Source: Patescibacteria group bacterium (GTDB lineage: Bacteria > Patescibacteriota > Minisyncoccia > Phycocordibacterales > Phycocordibacteraceae). Taken from it: a stretch of 27,317 nt of DNA. Within the stretch, counting starts at the first letter, position 1. The number at the start of each line of letters is the position of its first letter. The stretch covers positions 1 to 27,317 of the forward strand of contig JAHJZL010000063.1 in NCBI GenBank assembly GCA_018826405.1, in the 5' to 3' direction. Shown in pieces: positions 13,088-21,433 of the stretch. The notes under the pieces are model-generated. The model ran no database searches and was not told where the DNA came from. It saw only the letters and a list, made by a program, of their open reading frames with translations. Position numbers and translations under genes: made by a program.

Positions 13088-16000
13088 CTATCTTTGAATT
13101 GTTCCCTTATTTCCTTGCCCGGCCAGCGGTGATACAGAACAGGAATAAGAATGAGGGTAAGGACCATTGAGAAAGCAAGCCCAAACATAATTGAGAAGGC
13201 AAGCGGGCCCCAGAGCGAGGATGCAAATGAAAGCGGGATCATGCCCACAACCGTAGTAACGGTCGTAAGCAAAATAGGACGGAATCTGGATGCCGACGCC
13301 TCAACAACAACGTCTGTAAGTGAACGGTCTCCTGAAGACTTCCCAATACGAGCCATGGAATCCATGAGAATAATCCCATGGTTAATAATCACACCAGCAA
13401 GCGCAATAACTCCAAGCATTGAAGGGAAGGAAAGTGGTGAACCAGTGAGCATAAGCCCGCCAAACACTCCAATGAGAGAAAGCGGAATAATTGCAAGCAG
13501 GTACAAAGAGTGTCTGAATGAATTAAACTCAAGCACGAGAATGGCAAGCATAAGTGCAGCTCCCGCAAGAAGTGCAAGACCCATTTCTGCAAAAGACTGA
13601 TTTACGTCTTCACTCTCCCCGCCAATCTTTAGTGAGACTCCTTCAGGAAGATCAATATTCTTTATCTGCTTTTGGAATTCGCTTACGGCTGCAAGCGCAT
13701 TTCCGTCTTTTGTTACATCGCTTGTAAGGGTGCCTGTGCGGTATCCGTCTTCATGTCTGATAACTGCATTTGCAGGCTCGTAAGACACTGAGGCAATGGT
13801 TGCAAGTGGTACTGGTCCTTGGCTTCCTGGAATTGAGAGCGCTTGTACTGATTCAATCGTAGTGTGTGTTGTCTCTGAAGGATCTCTGTACCCCTGATTC
13901 AGATCAAGCTTTATACGTACTTCAATATCGTCAGTGCCAGTACGAATGTCTGTTGCCTTCGCTCCGTAGAGCGCAGTGCGGAGTGTGTCTGCGACAGTTA
14001 GGGGAGAGACTCCAAGCTGCACTGCTTTAGCTGTATCAAGGCGCACCACGAACTCAGCTCCGTCATCCTTCATTGAAGAAGCGATGTTTGTTGTGTTTGG
14101 TACATCTGCAAGTACTCGCTCAGCCATACGTAGTGCTTCCTCAAGCGCAGCCAAGTCTTCTCCTACAAAGGTTACCTGTACGGGCGCACTCGAAGGCGGA
14201 CCTCCTGCTGGCTCAGAAACCGTTATCTTTGCAGAAGTAACTGAAGCAAGTTCCTTTCTTAAATCTTCTACGATCTCGGAACTCGTTTGCTTGTTTGAGT
14301 CTTTGAAATTAACCGTTATATTCGCTGCCTTGCTTCCTGAAATACCACTTCCTCCAAAAGCACTTCCGGCTCCTACTTCAGATACGAAAGACTCTATGCG
14401 TGTATCAGCGTACAGAAGCTCTTCAACTTCTCGCACTGACAGATCTGTTTGAGACAAATCCGTGCCCTGAGGCTTCTCAACCTCTACATATACAAAGTCT
14501 GAATCTTCTCCAGGGAAGAAGGCAACTTTAACGGCACCAACTGCAGGGAGCGCAAGAGCAAGAATAAAGAGACCAACCATAAGGGCCATGAACTGGTTTT
14601 CCTTTTTGCGATTCCCGAGAATGCTGCGCAAGAATCGTTCGTACCACGCTCTCGCTTCCTCGTTGTATTTCTCTTGTCGCTCTGCAAGTTTTGATGTGGA
14701 TGGACGAAGTCCGTATATCGCAAGCAACGGCACTAACCCAAGTGCAACAAAGATTGATGCAATAAGCACAAAGATAACGGTGAAGGGAATGGATGCAATG
14801 AATTTGCCAACGATACCTGATAGGAAGAAGAGAGGAATAAATACTGCAACGGTAGTAAATGTTCCTGCTACAAGCGGCCACGCATATTCTTTAATGGCAG
14901 CTTTCGCTGCGAGCTTCTTGTCTCCTGTCTGTGCAAGACGTGTATGGATTGCTTCAACAACAACAATTCCAGAATCAACTAAGATACCGATTGCAAGAAT
15001 AAGTGAGAAGAGAGATATGAAGTTGATAGTATTGCCGCTCGCCGCAAGCCCAATAAAGGCAATAAGGAAAGAGAGAGGGATAGATGCTGCTGCAACCAGA
15101 GACTCTCGCCAACCAAGCGTAAGGAACAGCATAATCATAACGAGAATTACCGTCTCAAGACCAACACGAGTAAGCTCGCTCAGGTCATGGGCAATATCCT
15201 CAGCTGCGTCATAAGAAATAACGGTCTCAGTTCCAGACAAAGCTCCGTCTGAAAGATCTGCAAGTGCACGCTTAACGTCTTCTCCTGTTGAGAGGATGTT
15301 GCCTCCTCGACTTTTAAATACTGAAAGGGTGAGTGCAGGCGCTGAAGGATTTCCCTCAACAGAGACGCGTGAGAATGTTGTAGCATCAGACAAGCCGTCA
15401 ACAACGCGCGCTACATCTCGCACGCGAAGCACAGCGCCTCCAGGGCCACGCAAAGGAATATTGCCAACTTCCTCTGTTTTAGTTAGTCCAGCCTCAAGAC
15501 GAATATCGTACTGGATATTGCTGATGGTGATACTTCCGGCAGGAGAAGCAACACCAGACGCACGAATAGCGCTCGTGACATCAGATACAGAAATACCGTA
15601 TTGGCGCAGTTTTGCTTGCTCAACAATAACCTGCACTTCACGCTCGCGTACTCCAGAGAGTGACACAGAAGAAACTCCAGGTACGCGCTCAATCTCTTCC
15701 TGAACAGTTTCACCAAGCTTTGTAAGTTCAGCAGGAGCGAGGTCTCCTGCAATAGAGATGATAAGAATTGGTTGATCTGCAAAGTTTACGTCAGTAACTC
15801 TGGGTTCTTCAGCTTCAGCGGGAAGTTCCGGCTTTGCTTTGTCTACTTCATCCTTTAAAAGCTGAATGGACTTCTCTATGTTGGCATTTGCCTCAAACTC
15901 TACTGTGATGGCTGAAACGCCTGAGCCTGAGGTTGAAGTAACTTTAGTCACACGCTCAACGCCAAGCACCTTGTCTTCAAGTTTGTCCGTAATAAGACGT

Positions 16001-16182
16001 TCAACATCTTCAGCAGACGCTCCAGGAAGAACTGTGGTAACAATGCCCACAGGAATCTGCACCTCAGGAGAAGATTCCTTAGGAATGCTAATCACCGCAA
16101 CGGTACCAGCAAGAATTAGCACCGCTGCAAGTAGCGCAGTGAAATGGTTTTTCTTAATAAAGAATGTCCAGAAAGAAGTCAT
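13081..16182 (-). CDS. RND-family efflux permease (AcrB/HAE type)
   Basis: A 1033-residue inner-membrane proton antiporter that exports drugs or lipophilic compounds together with the adaptor encoded just upstream. Features in order: TM1 (about 13-32), PN1 porter and docking subdomains (about 35-330, with TSTSGSGVSAITVEF), TM2-TM6 (about 340-490), the second TM/porter half from about 535, and TM8-12 in 870-1020. Length is normal for HAE pumps. The TM4 proton-relay motif reads GILVDSGIVVVE: D403 is kept, but the second Asp is S404; the TM10 Lys is replaced by Asn (VIINHGIILMD). These are divergent relay residues. It starts 5 nt after the adaptor stop, so they form one operon. Confidence 0.95.
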   Translation of the reverse strand: MTSFWTFFIKKNHFTALLAAVLILAGTVAVISIPKESSPEVQIPVGIVTTVLPGASAEDVERLITDKLEDKVLGVERVTKVTSTSGSGVSAITVEFEANANIEKSIQLLKDEVDKAKPELPAEAEEPRVTDVNFADQPILIISIAGDLAPAELTKLGETVQEEIERVPGVSSVSLSGVREREVQVIVEQAKLRQYGISVSDVTSAIRASGVASPAGSITISNIQYDIRLEAGLTKTEEVGNIPLRGPGGAVLRVRDVARVVDGLSDATTFSRVSVEGNPSAPALTLSVFKSRGGNILSTGEDVKRALADLSDGALSGTETVISYDAAEDIAHDLSELTRVGLETVILVMIMLFLTLGWRESLVAAASIPLSFLIAFIGLAASGNTINFISLFSLILAIGILVDSGIVVVEAIHTRLAQTGDKKLAAKAAIKEYAWPLVAGTFTTVAVFIPLFFLSGIVGKFIASIPFTVIFVLIASIFVALGLVPLLAIYGLRPSTSKLAERQEKYNEEARAWYERFLRSILGNRKKENQFMALMVGLFILALALPAVGAVKVAFFPGEDSDFVYVEVEKPQGTDLSQTDLSVREVEELLYADTRIESFVSEVGAGSAFGGSGISGSKAANITVNFKDSNKQTSSEIVEDLRKELASVTSAKITVSEPAGGPPSSAPVQVTFVGEDLAALEEALRMAERVLADVPNTTNIASSMKDDGAEFVVRLDTAKAVQLGVSPLTVADTLRTALYGAKATDIRTGTDDIEVRIKLDLNQGYRDPSETTHTTIESVQALSIPGSQGPVPLATIASVSYEPANAVIRHEDGYRTGTLTSDVTKDGNALAAVSEFQKQIKNIDLPEGVSLKIGGESEDVNQSFAEMGLALLAGAALMLAILVLEFNSFRHSLYLLAIIPLSLIGVFGGLMLTGSPLSFPSMLGVIALAGVIINHGIILMDSMARIGKSSGDRSLTDVVVEASASRFRPILLTTVTTVVGMIPLSFASSLWGPLAFSIMFGLAFSMVLTLILIPVLYHRWPGKEIREQFKDSA

Positions 16183-16187
16183 GGATA

Positions 16188-17729
16188 CTAGTTAACAGAG
16201 CTTGCTACCTCTACGCTCTGCCCTTCAGAGAGTCCGCGTGCATCGCGCACGATACGAAGATCAGGAGAGAGTGGACTGAGTATTTCAATACGATCTCCGC
16301 GAACTTCTCCAACAGTTACGGAAAGGGCAACAAGCCGACTGTCTTCGTTTACGGTATAGACAATGCGATCGCCTGCACGAAGCTTAACGGCAGAAAGTGG
16401 GAGCAGTACGGGGCCTTCAGACTGAGGAAGCTCGTCTGTCTCGGCTGCAAGGTCAGGGAAGGAAACATGTACAGACTGTCCGTTCACAAGCTCGCTTGCT
16501 CCCGTAACAGCGACATGTACTTCAATCTGTTTAGTAACGGGATCAAGAGCAGGAGATACAGATGTTATGACTCCGTCGTACTCGCTTTCAACAACAACCT
16601 TGCTTCCTGCTGCAAGCAGATCGCGATCGTTCTCTGATACATAGACAACGATCTCAAGAGCTCCGTTTTGGGCAACCGTAGCAACGTGCGTAAATGCAGT
16701 TACATAGTCTCCTACACGAATAGGAAGGAAGTTAACTTGTCCTCCAATAGGAGCCCGTACAACCGTGCGCTCTAGAGTTGCTTGAGCACCGCGTAAGTTT
16801 CCAAGTGCCTGTTTTACAGAAGCGTCTGCGCCTGCAGTAGCTCCCGTGCTTCCGCTACGGTAGCTGCTTCTTGCTGCAGTAAGACTTGAAAGTGCACTCC
16901 CTACATTTGCGCGAGCAGTTGCAAGTGCTGAAAGCTGCTCTGTAGTCGCGCGTGAATTATACTGATTCGCTGCCGCCGCAAGCTCATTTAAGAATGTTTC
17001 AACAGAACGCGTATTAGTTTCTGCCTCTGTAAGAAGTGTTTGTGGATCGCGGCTATTTACAGAGGGTAGTGCAGATTCCCATTGATCCATGAGCCCTTGA
17101 ATGCGTGCGCGCTCTCTTGAAAGACGCACAGCCGTGTCTCGGTCAGGATACAAAAGCAAATCAGGACCAACAGCTGTCGGACCCCCATAGAAGGTATCAA
17201 CGTAAAGTTGAAGTGTAGTATCAAGAGTTGTGTATGCATTGCGGTATGCATTTTGTGCAGTTACCTGAGTGTCTGGAAGAGACTGTGCACTGCGCGCTGC
17301 AACTGCAGCCTCATAGGCACCTTCGGCCTGCAGAACAACTGCCCGCTCTGCAGCGTTCTCAAGTTCAGCAATCACAAATCCTGCAGGAACGTTTTTCCCG
17401 AGCGTAGTACGTACAGCGCGAACGGTACCACCAGTCTGTGCAAGAATATTTGCTTCTGTTATTGAGCGAACAGTTCCAATCAAATTAACAGAGCTACCTC
17501 CGCCTGAGAGCTCACGTACTGTTTCTAGAGTGACAGTACGACCCTTAGCAGGAGTAGTGTCAGTATTCCCAGAGCGTGCAAACGCAACCCCTCCTATAAG
17601 AAGGGCGAGTACAAGTGCTGCAAGTACTCCTTGCTGCCAGACACGCAAAGAACGATAGCGCTTCCAGAGCGCCTTGCTTCGTATTGAAAGACTAGTAAGT
17701 ATGGGCTGAATACGCGAAGAAATAGACAT
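16188..17729 (-). CDS. HlyD/MFP-family adaptor of the RND pump
   Basis: A 513-residue membrane-fusion adaptor with a cytoplasmic N-terminus, one TM anchor (about 33-51), a lipoyl/barrel-sandwich half (ILAQTGGTVRAVRTTLGKNVPAGFVIAELE, about 90-122), a long helical hairpin (about 130-310, Ala/Ser/Gln-rich), the second half-motif (VRAPIGGQVNFLPIRVGDYV, about 322-342) and the beta-barrel plus membrane-proximal domains. The hairpin is longer than usual. No TolC-like channel gene is in the window, fitting a cell envelope in which one is absent or encoded elsewhere. ATG 17735 is in frame, but the perfect -10 box ends 8 nt before ATG 17729, so the mRNA should begin at that codon and 17729 is taken as the start. 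Confidence 0.92.
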   Translation of the reverse strand: MSISSRIQPILTSLSIRSKALWKRYRSLRVWQQGVLAALVLALLIGGVAFARSGNTDTTPAKGRTVTLETVRELSGGGSSVNLIGTVRSITEANILAQTGGTVRAVRTTLGKNVPAGFVIAELENAAERAVVLQAEGAYEAAVAARSAQSLPDTQVTAQNAYRNAYTTLDTTLQLYVDTFYGGPTAVGPDLLLYPDRDTAVRLSRERARIQGLMDQWESALPSVNSRDPQTLLTEAETNTRSVETFLNELAAAANQYNSRATTEQLSALATARANVGSALSSLTAARSSYRSGSTGATAGADASVKQALGNLRGAQATLERTVVRAPIGGQVNFLPIRVGDYVTAFTHVATVAQNGALEIVVYVSENDRDLLAAGSKVVVESEYDGVITSVSPALDPVTKQIEVHVAVTGASELVNGQSVHVSFPDLAAETDELPQSEGPVLLPLSAVKLRAGDRIVYTVNEDSRLVALSVTVGEVRGDRIEILSPLSPDLRIVRDARGLSEGQSVEVASSVN

Positions 17730-17737
17730 AGTCATAA

Positions 17738-17764
17738 ATTATACCATATATAGCTTCATGTCAA
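17738..17764 (-). promoter_or_regulatory. Strong leaderless promoter of the MFP-RND operon
   Basis: On the minus strand TTGACA (17764-17759), 15-nt spacer, extended -10 TGG-TATAAT (17743-17738). Only 8 nt separate the -10 box from ATG 17729, so transcription should begin at the start codon. Confidence 0.8.
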
Positions 17765-17795
17765 CATTTTCTGCATCCCTTCATGACTTAGATGG

Positions 17796-17801
17796 TATTC
17801 T
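17796..17801 (+). promoter_or_regulatory. Extended -10 box of the 17810 gene
   Basis: TGG-TATTCT ends 8 nt before ATG 17810; divergent from the MFP-RND promoter, the two starts being 80 bp apart. Confidence 0.55.
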
Positions 17802-17809
17802 AGGAGCAT

Positions 17810-18628
17810 ATGCAGATTCATAAGCACGCCACCCAACACCATGCCTTCATGTACATATGGATACTCGGGGCACTCCTCGTCCTTGGTGCTCTCGCGTACT
17901 CCTATATAGGTACACATCCAGAAGGAGTGTTAGATGGAGAACATGAGGGAGACGTTCGAGCACTCGTGCAGTCTTTCAGCAATCAACTAGACACAGTCTT
18001 ATTACTTGAGCCAGATGCTGCGGAAACTATTAAATCCGTCTACGCACCATATGTAGCAAACGCGCTTATCGAAGCATGGGCAGCAGATCCACTTAATGCT
18101 CCGGGTAGACTTACTTCAAGTCCTTCGCCTGATTACATACATATAGTTTCTGTTAAAAAATTGGATACGGGCATATACGAAGTAGCAGGAGAGGTCGTGA
18201 TGGTTACCAGTACTGGAGAAGCGGGAAGGATACCAGTATCTATAATCGTTGAAACTATAGAAGGCAGACTTCTCATAACTCGGTATGTTGAAAGCGAAAC
18301 AGGAGAGGTTGTTGAACTTGAAGGAGTATCGGTAATTGCAAAACTCAACGAACGCGTCGAGGCATGGAGTGTATCTGTTACGCCAACAGAAATTCTTGAA
18401 GACAGCAGGTGTCCAACCGATGTGCAGTGTATTCAAGCAGGAACAGTTCGCGTACAAACAACCGTGACTGATGGACTTGGGACAAGTACTCCAGAATTTA
18501 CCCTTGGCACAACCATTACTACAGAAGCGTTCACCGTAACGCTTGTTGATGTTGCGCCCGCTAAGGTATCAACCACTCCAGTTACGGATGCTGACTACCG
18601 ATTCACGTTTCGTATTGAACACCGGTAG
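17810..18628 (+). CDS. Membrane-anchored envelope protein with a DSRCPxxVQC motif domain
   Basis: A 272-residue protein with a His-rich cytoplasmic start (HKHATQHHAF), a TM anchor (about 13-33) and an extracytoplasmic part in two domains. Residues about 45-170 form an alpha/beta domain (helix DVRALVQSFSNQLDTVLL, then strands YEVAGEVVMVTS and GRIPVSIIVETIEGRLLITRYV). Residues about 185-272 are beta-rich and include EDSRCPTDVQCIQAGTVRV, a two-Cys motif I have seen in lipoprotein-like domains of many bacteria (often as DSRCPxxVxCxWAG). The cysteines probably form a disulfide. Function unknown. It is 3 nt upstream of the PIF1-like helicase and likely shares its mRNA, although the functions look unrelated. 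Confidence 0.78.
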   Translation: MQIHKHATQHHAFMYIWILGALLVLGALAYSYIGTHPEGVLDGEHEGDVRALVQSFSNQLDTVLLLEPDAAETIKSVYAPYVANALIEAWAADPLNAPGRLTSSPSPDYIHIVSVKKLDTGIYEVAGEVVMVTSTGEAGRIPVSIIVETIEGRLLITRYVESETGEVVELEGVSVIAKLNERVEAWSVSVTPTEILEDSRCPTDVQCIQAGTVRVQTTVTDGLGTSTPEFTLGTTITTEAFTVTLVDVAPAKVSTTPVTDADYRFTFRIEHR

Positions 18629-18631
18629 GGC

Positions 18632-20305
18632 ATGACACAGCAGGACGCACTCTCCATTCTTAAGACAGGCGCACATGTTTTCCTAACCGGAAGCCCCGGA
18701 AGCGGAAAGACACATACGGTTAACGAGTATATTTCCTGGCTTCGTTCTCATTCTATTGAGCCGTCCATAACAGCCTCAACTGGAATAGCAGCAACGCACG
18801 TAGGCGGCATGACCCTGCATGCGTGGAGCGGTATAGGAATTGCAGACCATATGACACCGCAGCTTCTTGATGCAATCGCGCATAAGGAGCATGTTGCAAA
18901 GCGAATACAAAAAGCAAAGGTACTCATCATAGACGAGGTATCCATGCTCTCTGGGAATGTCCTCTCAATGGTTGATGAAGTAACGAGGGAGGTGAGACAA
19001 GAACCAGACCTGTCCTTTGGAGGGTTGCAGGTTGTCTTAGTTGGAGACTTTTTCCAGTTGCCACCAATCGGAAGAGGAGAGACAGAGTTTGCGTTTGAAT
19101 CTACTGCATGGAGATCATTAAATCCGCTCATTTGTTATCTTACTGAGCAGCACCGCCAAGACGATCTCGGATTTCTAGAAATACTTAATGCCATACGTGA
19201 TGGGGACTGGGACCACACACACGTGTCCAGAATCATGGCGCGGGAGTCTGAGTACGATAGTTATGACGAAAACACCCCTCAATTGTTTACACACAATGCC
19301 GATGTAGACCGTATTAACAGAGAGAGACTTGAAGGACTCTCTGGCAAGATGTACCAGTTTCCTATGGAGTCTTCTGGGTCTCAAACACTAGCTCAGGCAC
19401 TTATTCGTGGTTGTCTTTCCCCTGAGCAACTACTCCTTAAAGAAGGAGCCATTGTTATGGCTACGAAGAATAACCCTGCAGCAGGATATTCAAACGGCAC
19501 ACTCGGAACAGTTATTGGGTTTGAGGTAGGAACAGGCTATCCGATTATTGAAACGCATGACGAACGGGAGATAACCATTGCGCCTGCAGACTGGGCTGTT
19601 GAGGAGAATGGAAAAGTGAAAGCAAAGATTTCTCAGATTCCACTTCGACTTGCATGGGCAATAACGGTGCACAAGAGTCAGGGAATGAGTATGGACGCTG
19701 CTGCCATTGATCTTTCTCGTGCGTTTGAACATGGACAGGGCTATGTAGCACTTTCTCGTGTGCGCAGATTAGACGGAGTATTTTTGCTTGGATGGAGCGA
19801 GCAGGCACTCTCAGTGCACCCAAGAGTTGCAGAGCGAGATAGGGATTTTCAAGAAGCATCAGAAGCTGCAGCCGCTACTTTTGCGGGGCTTGATGCTGCA
19901 GGAGACCGCGAGCTCATGGAGCAAAATTTCATAAAGAAGTCAGGAGGGTCTCTTAAAAAGGTCACTGTTACTGAGAAAAAGAAAGCACCGAAGCGCAGTA
20001 CGCACGACGAAACACTCGCACTTCTTATAGACGGCATGCCGCTTACAGAGATTGCTTTGGAGCGCTCGCTCACACTCGGAACAATATCGGACCATGCAGC
20101 AAAACTGTTAGAAACAAATCGTATAACTGAAGACACGTTGCTTGAACTTATTCCAGAGCGTCTGCAGGACGGATTGCCAGCAATATATGAGGCTTTCTCA
20201 AAGAAGGGATCAGACAAGCTTGCGCCAGTGCGCACAGCACTTAAAAACAAGTTTTCGTATGACGATCTGACGCTTGCGCGGGCGTTGTTCCACAAGCAGC
20301 AGTAA
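18632..20305 (+). CDS. PIF1-like SF1B helicase with C-terminal HTH domain
   Basis: A 557-residue ATP-dependent 5'-3' DNA helicase. Motifs in order: Walker A GSPGSGKT (20-27), Ia (ASTGIAATHVGG), Walker B IIDEVSM (about 104-110), motif III VGDFFQLPPIG, the EQHRQ motif IV, and motifs V/VI AWAITVHKSQGMS and GYVALSRVR. Residues about 310-330 form the SH3-like insertion. The C-terminal part (about 435-557) is a linker of Lys/Ser followed by a winged-helix-like region (LALLIDGMPLTEIALERSLTLGTISDHAAKLLE), similar to the HTH_40 domain of RecQ-type helicases. It may unwind G-quadruplex or forked DNA in replication and repair. It lies 3 nt after the envelope protein gene. Confidence 0.93.
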   Translation: MTQQDALSILKTGAHVFLTGSPGSGKTHTVNEYISWLRSHSIEPSITASTGIAATHVGGMTLHAWSGIGIADHMTPQLLDAIAHKEHVAKRIQKAKVLIIDEVSMLSGNVLSMVDEVTREVRQEPDLSFGGLQVVLVGDFFQLPPIGRGETEFAFESTAWRSLNPLICYLTEQHRQDDLGFLEILNAIRDGDWDHTHVSRIMARESEYDSYDENTPQLFTHNADVDRINRERLEGLSGKMYQFPMESSGSQTLAQALIRGCLSPEQLLLKEGAIVMATKNNPAAGYSNGTLGTVIGFEVGTGYPIIETHDEREITIAPADWAVEENGKVKAKISQIPLRLAWAITVHKSQGMSMDAAAIDLSRAFEHGQGYVALSRVRRLDGVFLLGWSEQALSVHPRVAERDRDFQEASEAAAATFAGLDAAGDRELMEQNFIKKSGGSLKKVTVTEKKKAPKRSTHDETLALLIDGMPLTEIALERSLTLGTISDHAAKLLETNRITEDTLLELIPERLQDGLPAIYEAFSKKGSDKLAPVRTALKNKFSYDDLTLARALFHKQQ

Positions 20306-20317
20306 GCAAAGGTGCGC

Positions 20318-20323
20318 TACAAT
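20318..20323 (+). promoter_or_regulatory. -10 box of the mltG gene
   Basis: TACAAT ends 8 nt before ATG 20332. Confidence 0.5.
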
Positions 20324-20331
20324 ACCTATCC

Positions 20332-21345
20332 ATGCACGTTCCGTTCCTTGAAACAGTTCGCAGGCACCGTCCTTCCAGAAAGCTCTCTGTATATATAGGG
20401 ATTGGGGCCGTTGTATTCCTGTTCGCTTTTTTCTTAGTGTACGCAAGATATTTCGGGCCTGTCGATCGAGGGGCTCCCATGCAAGAACTCATTGTTATGC
20501 CGGATGAGACCTTTGAAGAGATTGCGAGCGATCTTAAAACTGAAGGGTACATACGCAGCATTACTGCATTTCGTATTGCGTATGCACGAACAGGAAACTT
20601 AAGAGGGATTGCAGAAGGAGGGTATCGCATTAGTCCAAGCATGGATGCGTGGACTATAGCTGAAGCACTTACAGAGCCTCCGTATCTTGCCTGGGTTACG
20701 TTTCCTCCTGGATGGCGCAAAGAGCAGATTGCAACGCTGCTTGCAAAGAAGTTACGCTGGACTGACGAGCAAAAGGCACAATGGATTACTGTAGATACTG
20801 CGCCATCGCTCGCACAGACAGAGGGAGTCTATTATGGAGACACCTATCTCATTCCTTCAGACCAGGCACCTGCGCAAGTTGCCGCACGCTTGCGTGGGCG
20901 GTTTGAAGAAGTGTTTGCGAAATACGCCCCTCAAGCAGCAGAGAAGAATGTATCTTGGACCGAAGTTCTTATAATGGCCTCGTTAATCGAACGAGAAGCT
21001 GCAAAAGACGACAAGCATTTAATTTCAGGTATTCTCTGGAATCGCATAAACGATGGCATGCGCCTTCAGGTTGATGCAACACTTCAGTACATACGCGGAG
21101 AGGAGGGGAACTGGTGGCCAGTACCAACATCAGAGGACAAGAAGCTGGAGTCTCCATTTAATACATACAAGTACTCAGGACTTCCGCCGCATCCAATTGC
21201 AAACCCATCTCTGGAATCTATTGAGGCCGCGCTTAATCCGCAGAAGACAAGTTGTATCTACTATCTGCACGATAGAAAGGGAGAAATCCATTGCTCAGTG
21301 ACGTACACAGGACATCTTGCAAACGTGCAGAGGTATTTAAAGTAA
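20332..21345 (+). CDS. mltG: Endolytic murein transglycosylase MltG
   Basis: A 337-residue peptidoglycan lytic transglycosylase that cuts nascent glycan strands and helps set their length. A basic cytoplasmic N-terminus is followed by a TM anchor (about 19-37), a LysM-like subdomain (about 50-115, with MPDETFEEIASDLKTEGYI) and the YceG catalytic domain. The catalytic Glu is E220 in MASLIEREAAKDD, with the companion motifs GVYYGDTYLIPSD (about 165-177), GILWNRINDGMRLQVDATLQY, and SPFNTYKYSGLPPHPIANPSLESIEAALNP. All are canonical, so an active enzyme is expected. Its presence shows that this cell has peptidoglycan. A promoter for typA lies just after its stop. Confidence 0.95.
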   Translation: MHVPFLETVRRHRPSRKLSVYIGIGAVVFLFAFFLVYARYFGPVDRGAPMQELIVMPDETFEEIASDLKTEGYIRSITAFRIAYARTGNLRGIAEGGYRISPSMDAWTIAEALTEPPYLAWVTFPPGWRKEQIATLLAKKLRWTDEQKAQWITVDTAPSLAQTEGVYYGDTYLIPSDQAPAQVAARLRGRFEEVFAKYAPQAAEKNVSWTEVLIMASLIEREAAKDDKHLISGILWNRINDGMRLQVDATLQYIRGEEGNWWPVPTSEDKKLESPFNTYKYSGLPPHPIANPSLESIEAALNPQKTSCIYYLHDRKGEIHCSVTYTGHLANVQRYLK

Positions 21346-21366
21346 AGAAGACGAACCCGCTGTAGA

Positions 21367-21432
21367 TTGACGGTATACCTATATATACGGTACGGTGTAG
21401 GCAACAGCCCTCGGGGCATTTATTTTTTACCT
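21367..21432 (+). promoter_or_regulatory. Promoter and short hairpin leader of typA
   Basis: TTGACG (21367-21372), 18-nt spacer, TACGGT (21391-21396); an alternative -10 is the TATATA stretch at about 21382. The predicted leader of 30-40 nt contains GCCC-TCG-GGGC (21407-21417), then ATTTATTTTTT, a terminator-like arrangement immediately upstream of the start. It could equally be the terminator of mltG placed after a promoter. Confidence 0.5.
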
Positions 21433-21433
21433 T

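Noticed and set aside
13151..16195. Several plus-strand open frames of 110-210 codons under the RND gene
   Set aside because: They are antisense shadows; composition is Ser/Arg/Thr-rich and lacks domains, while the minus frame is a full RND pump.
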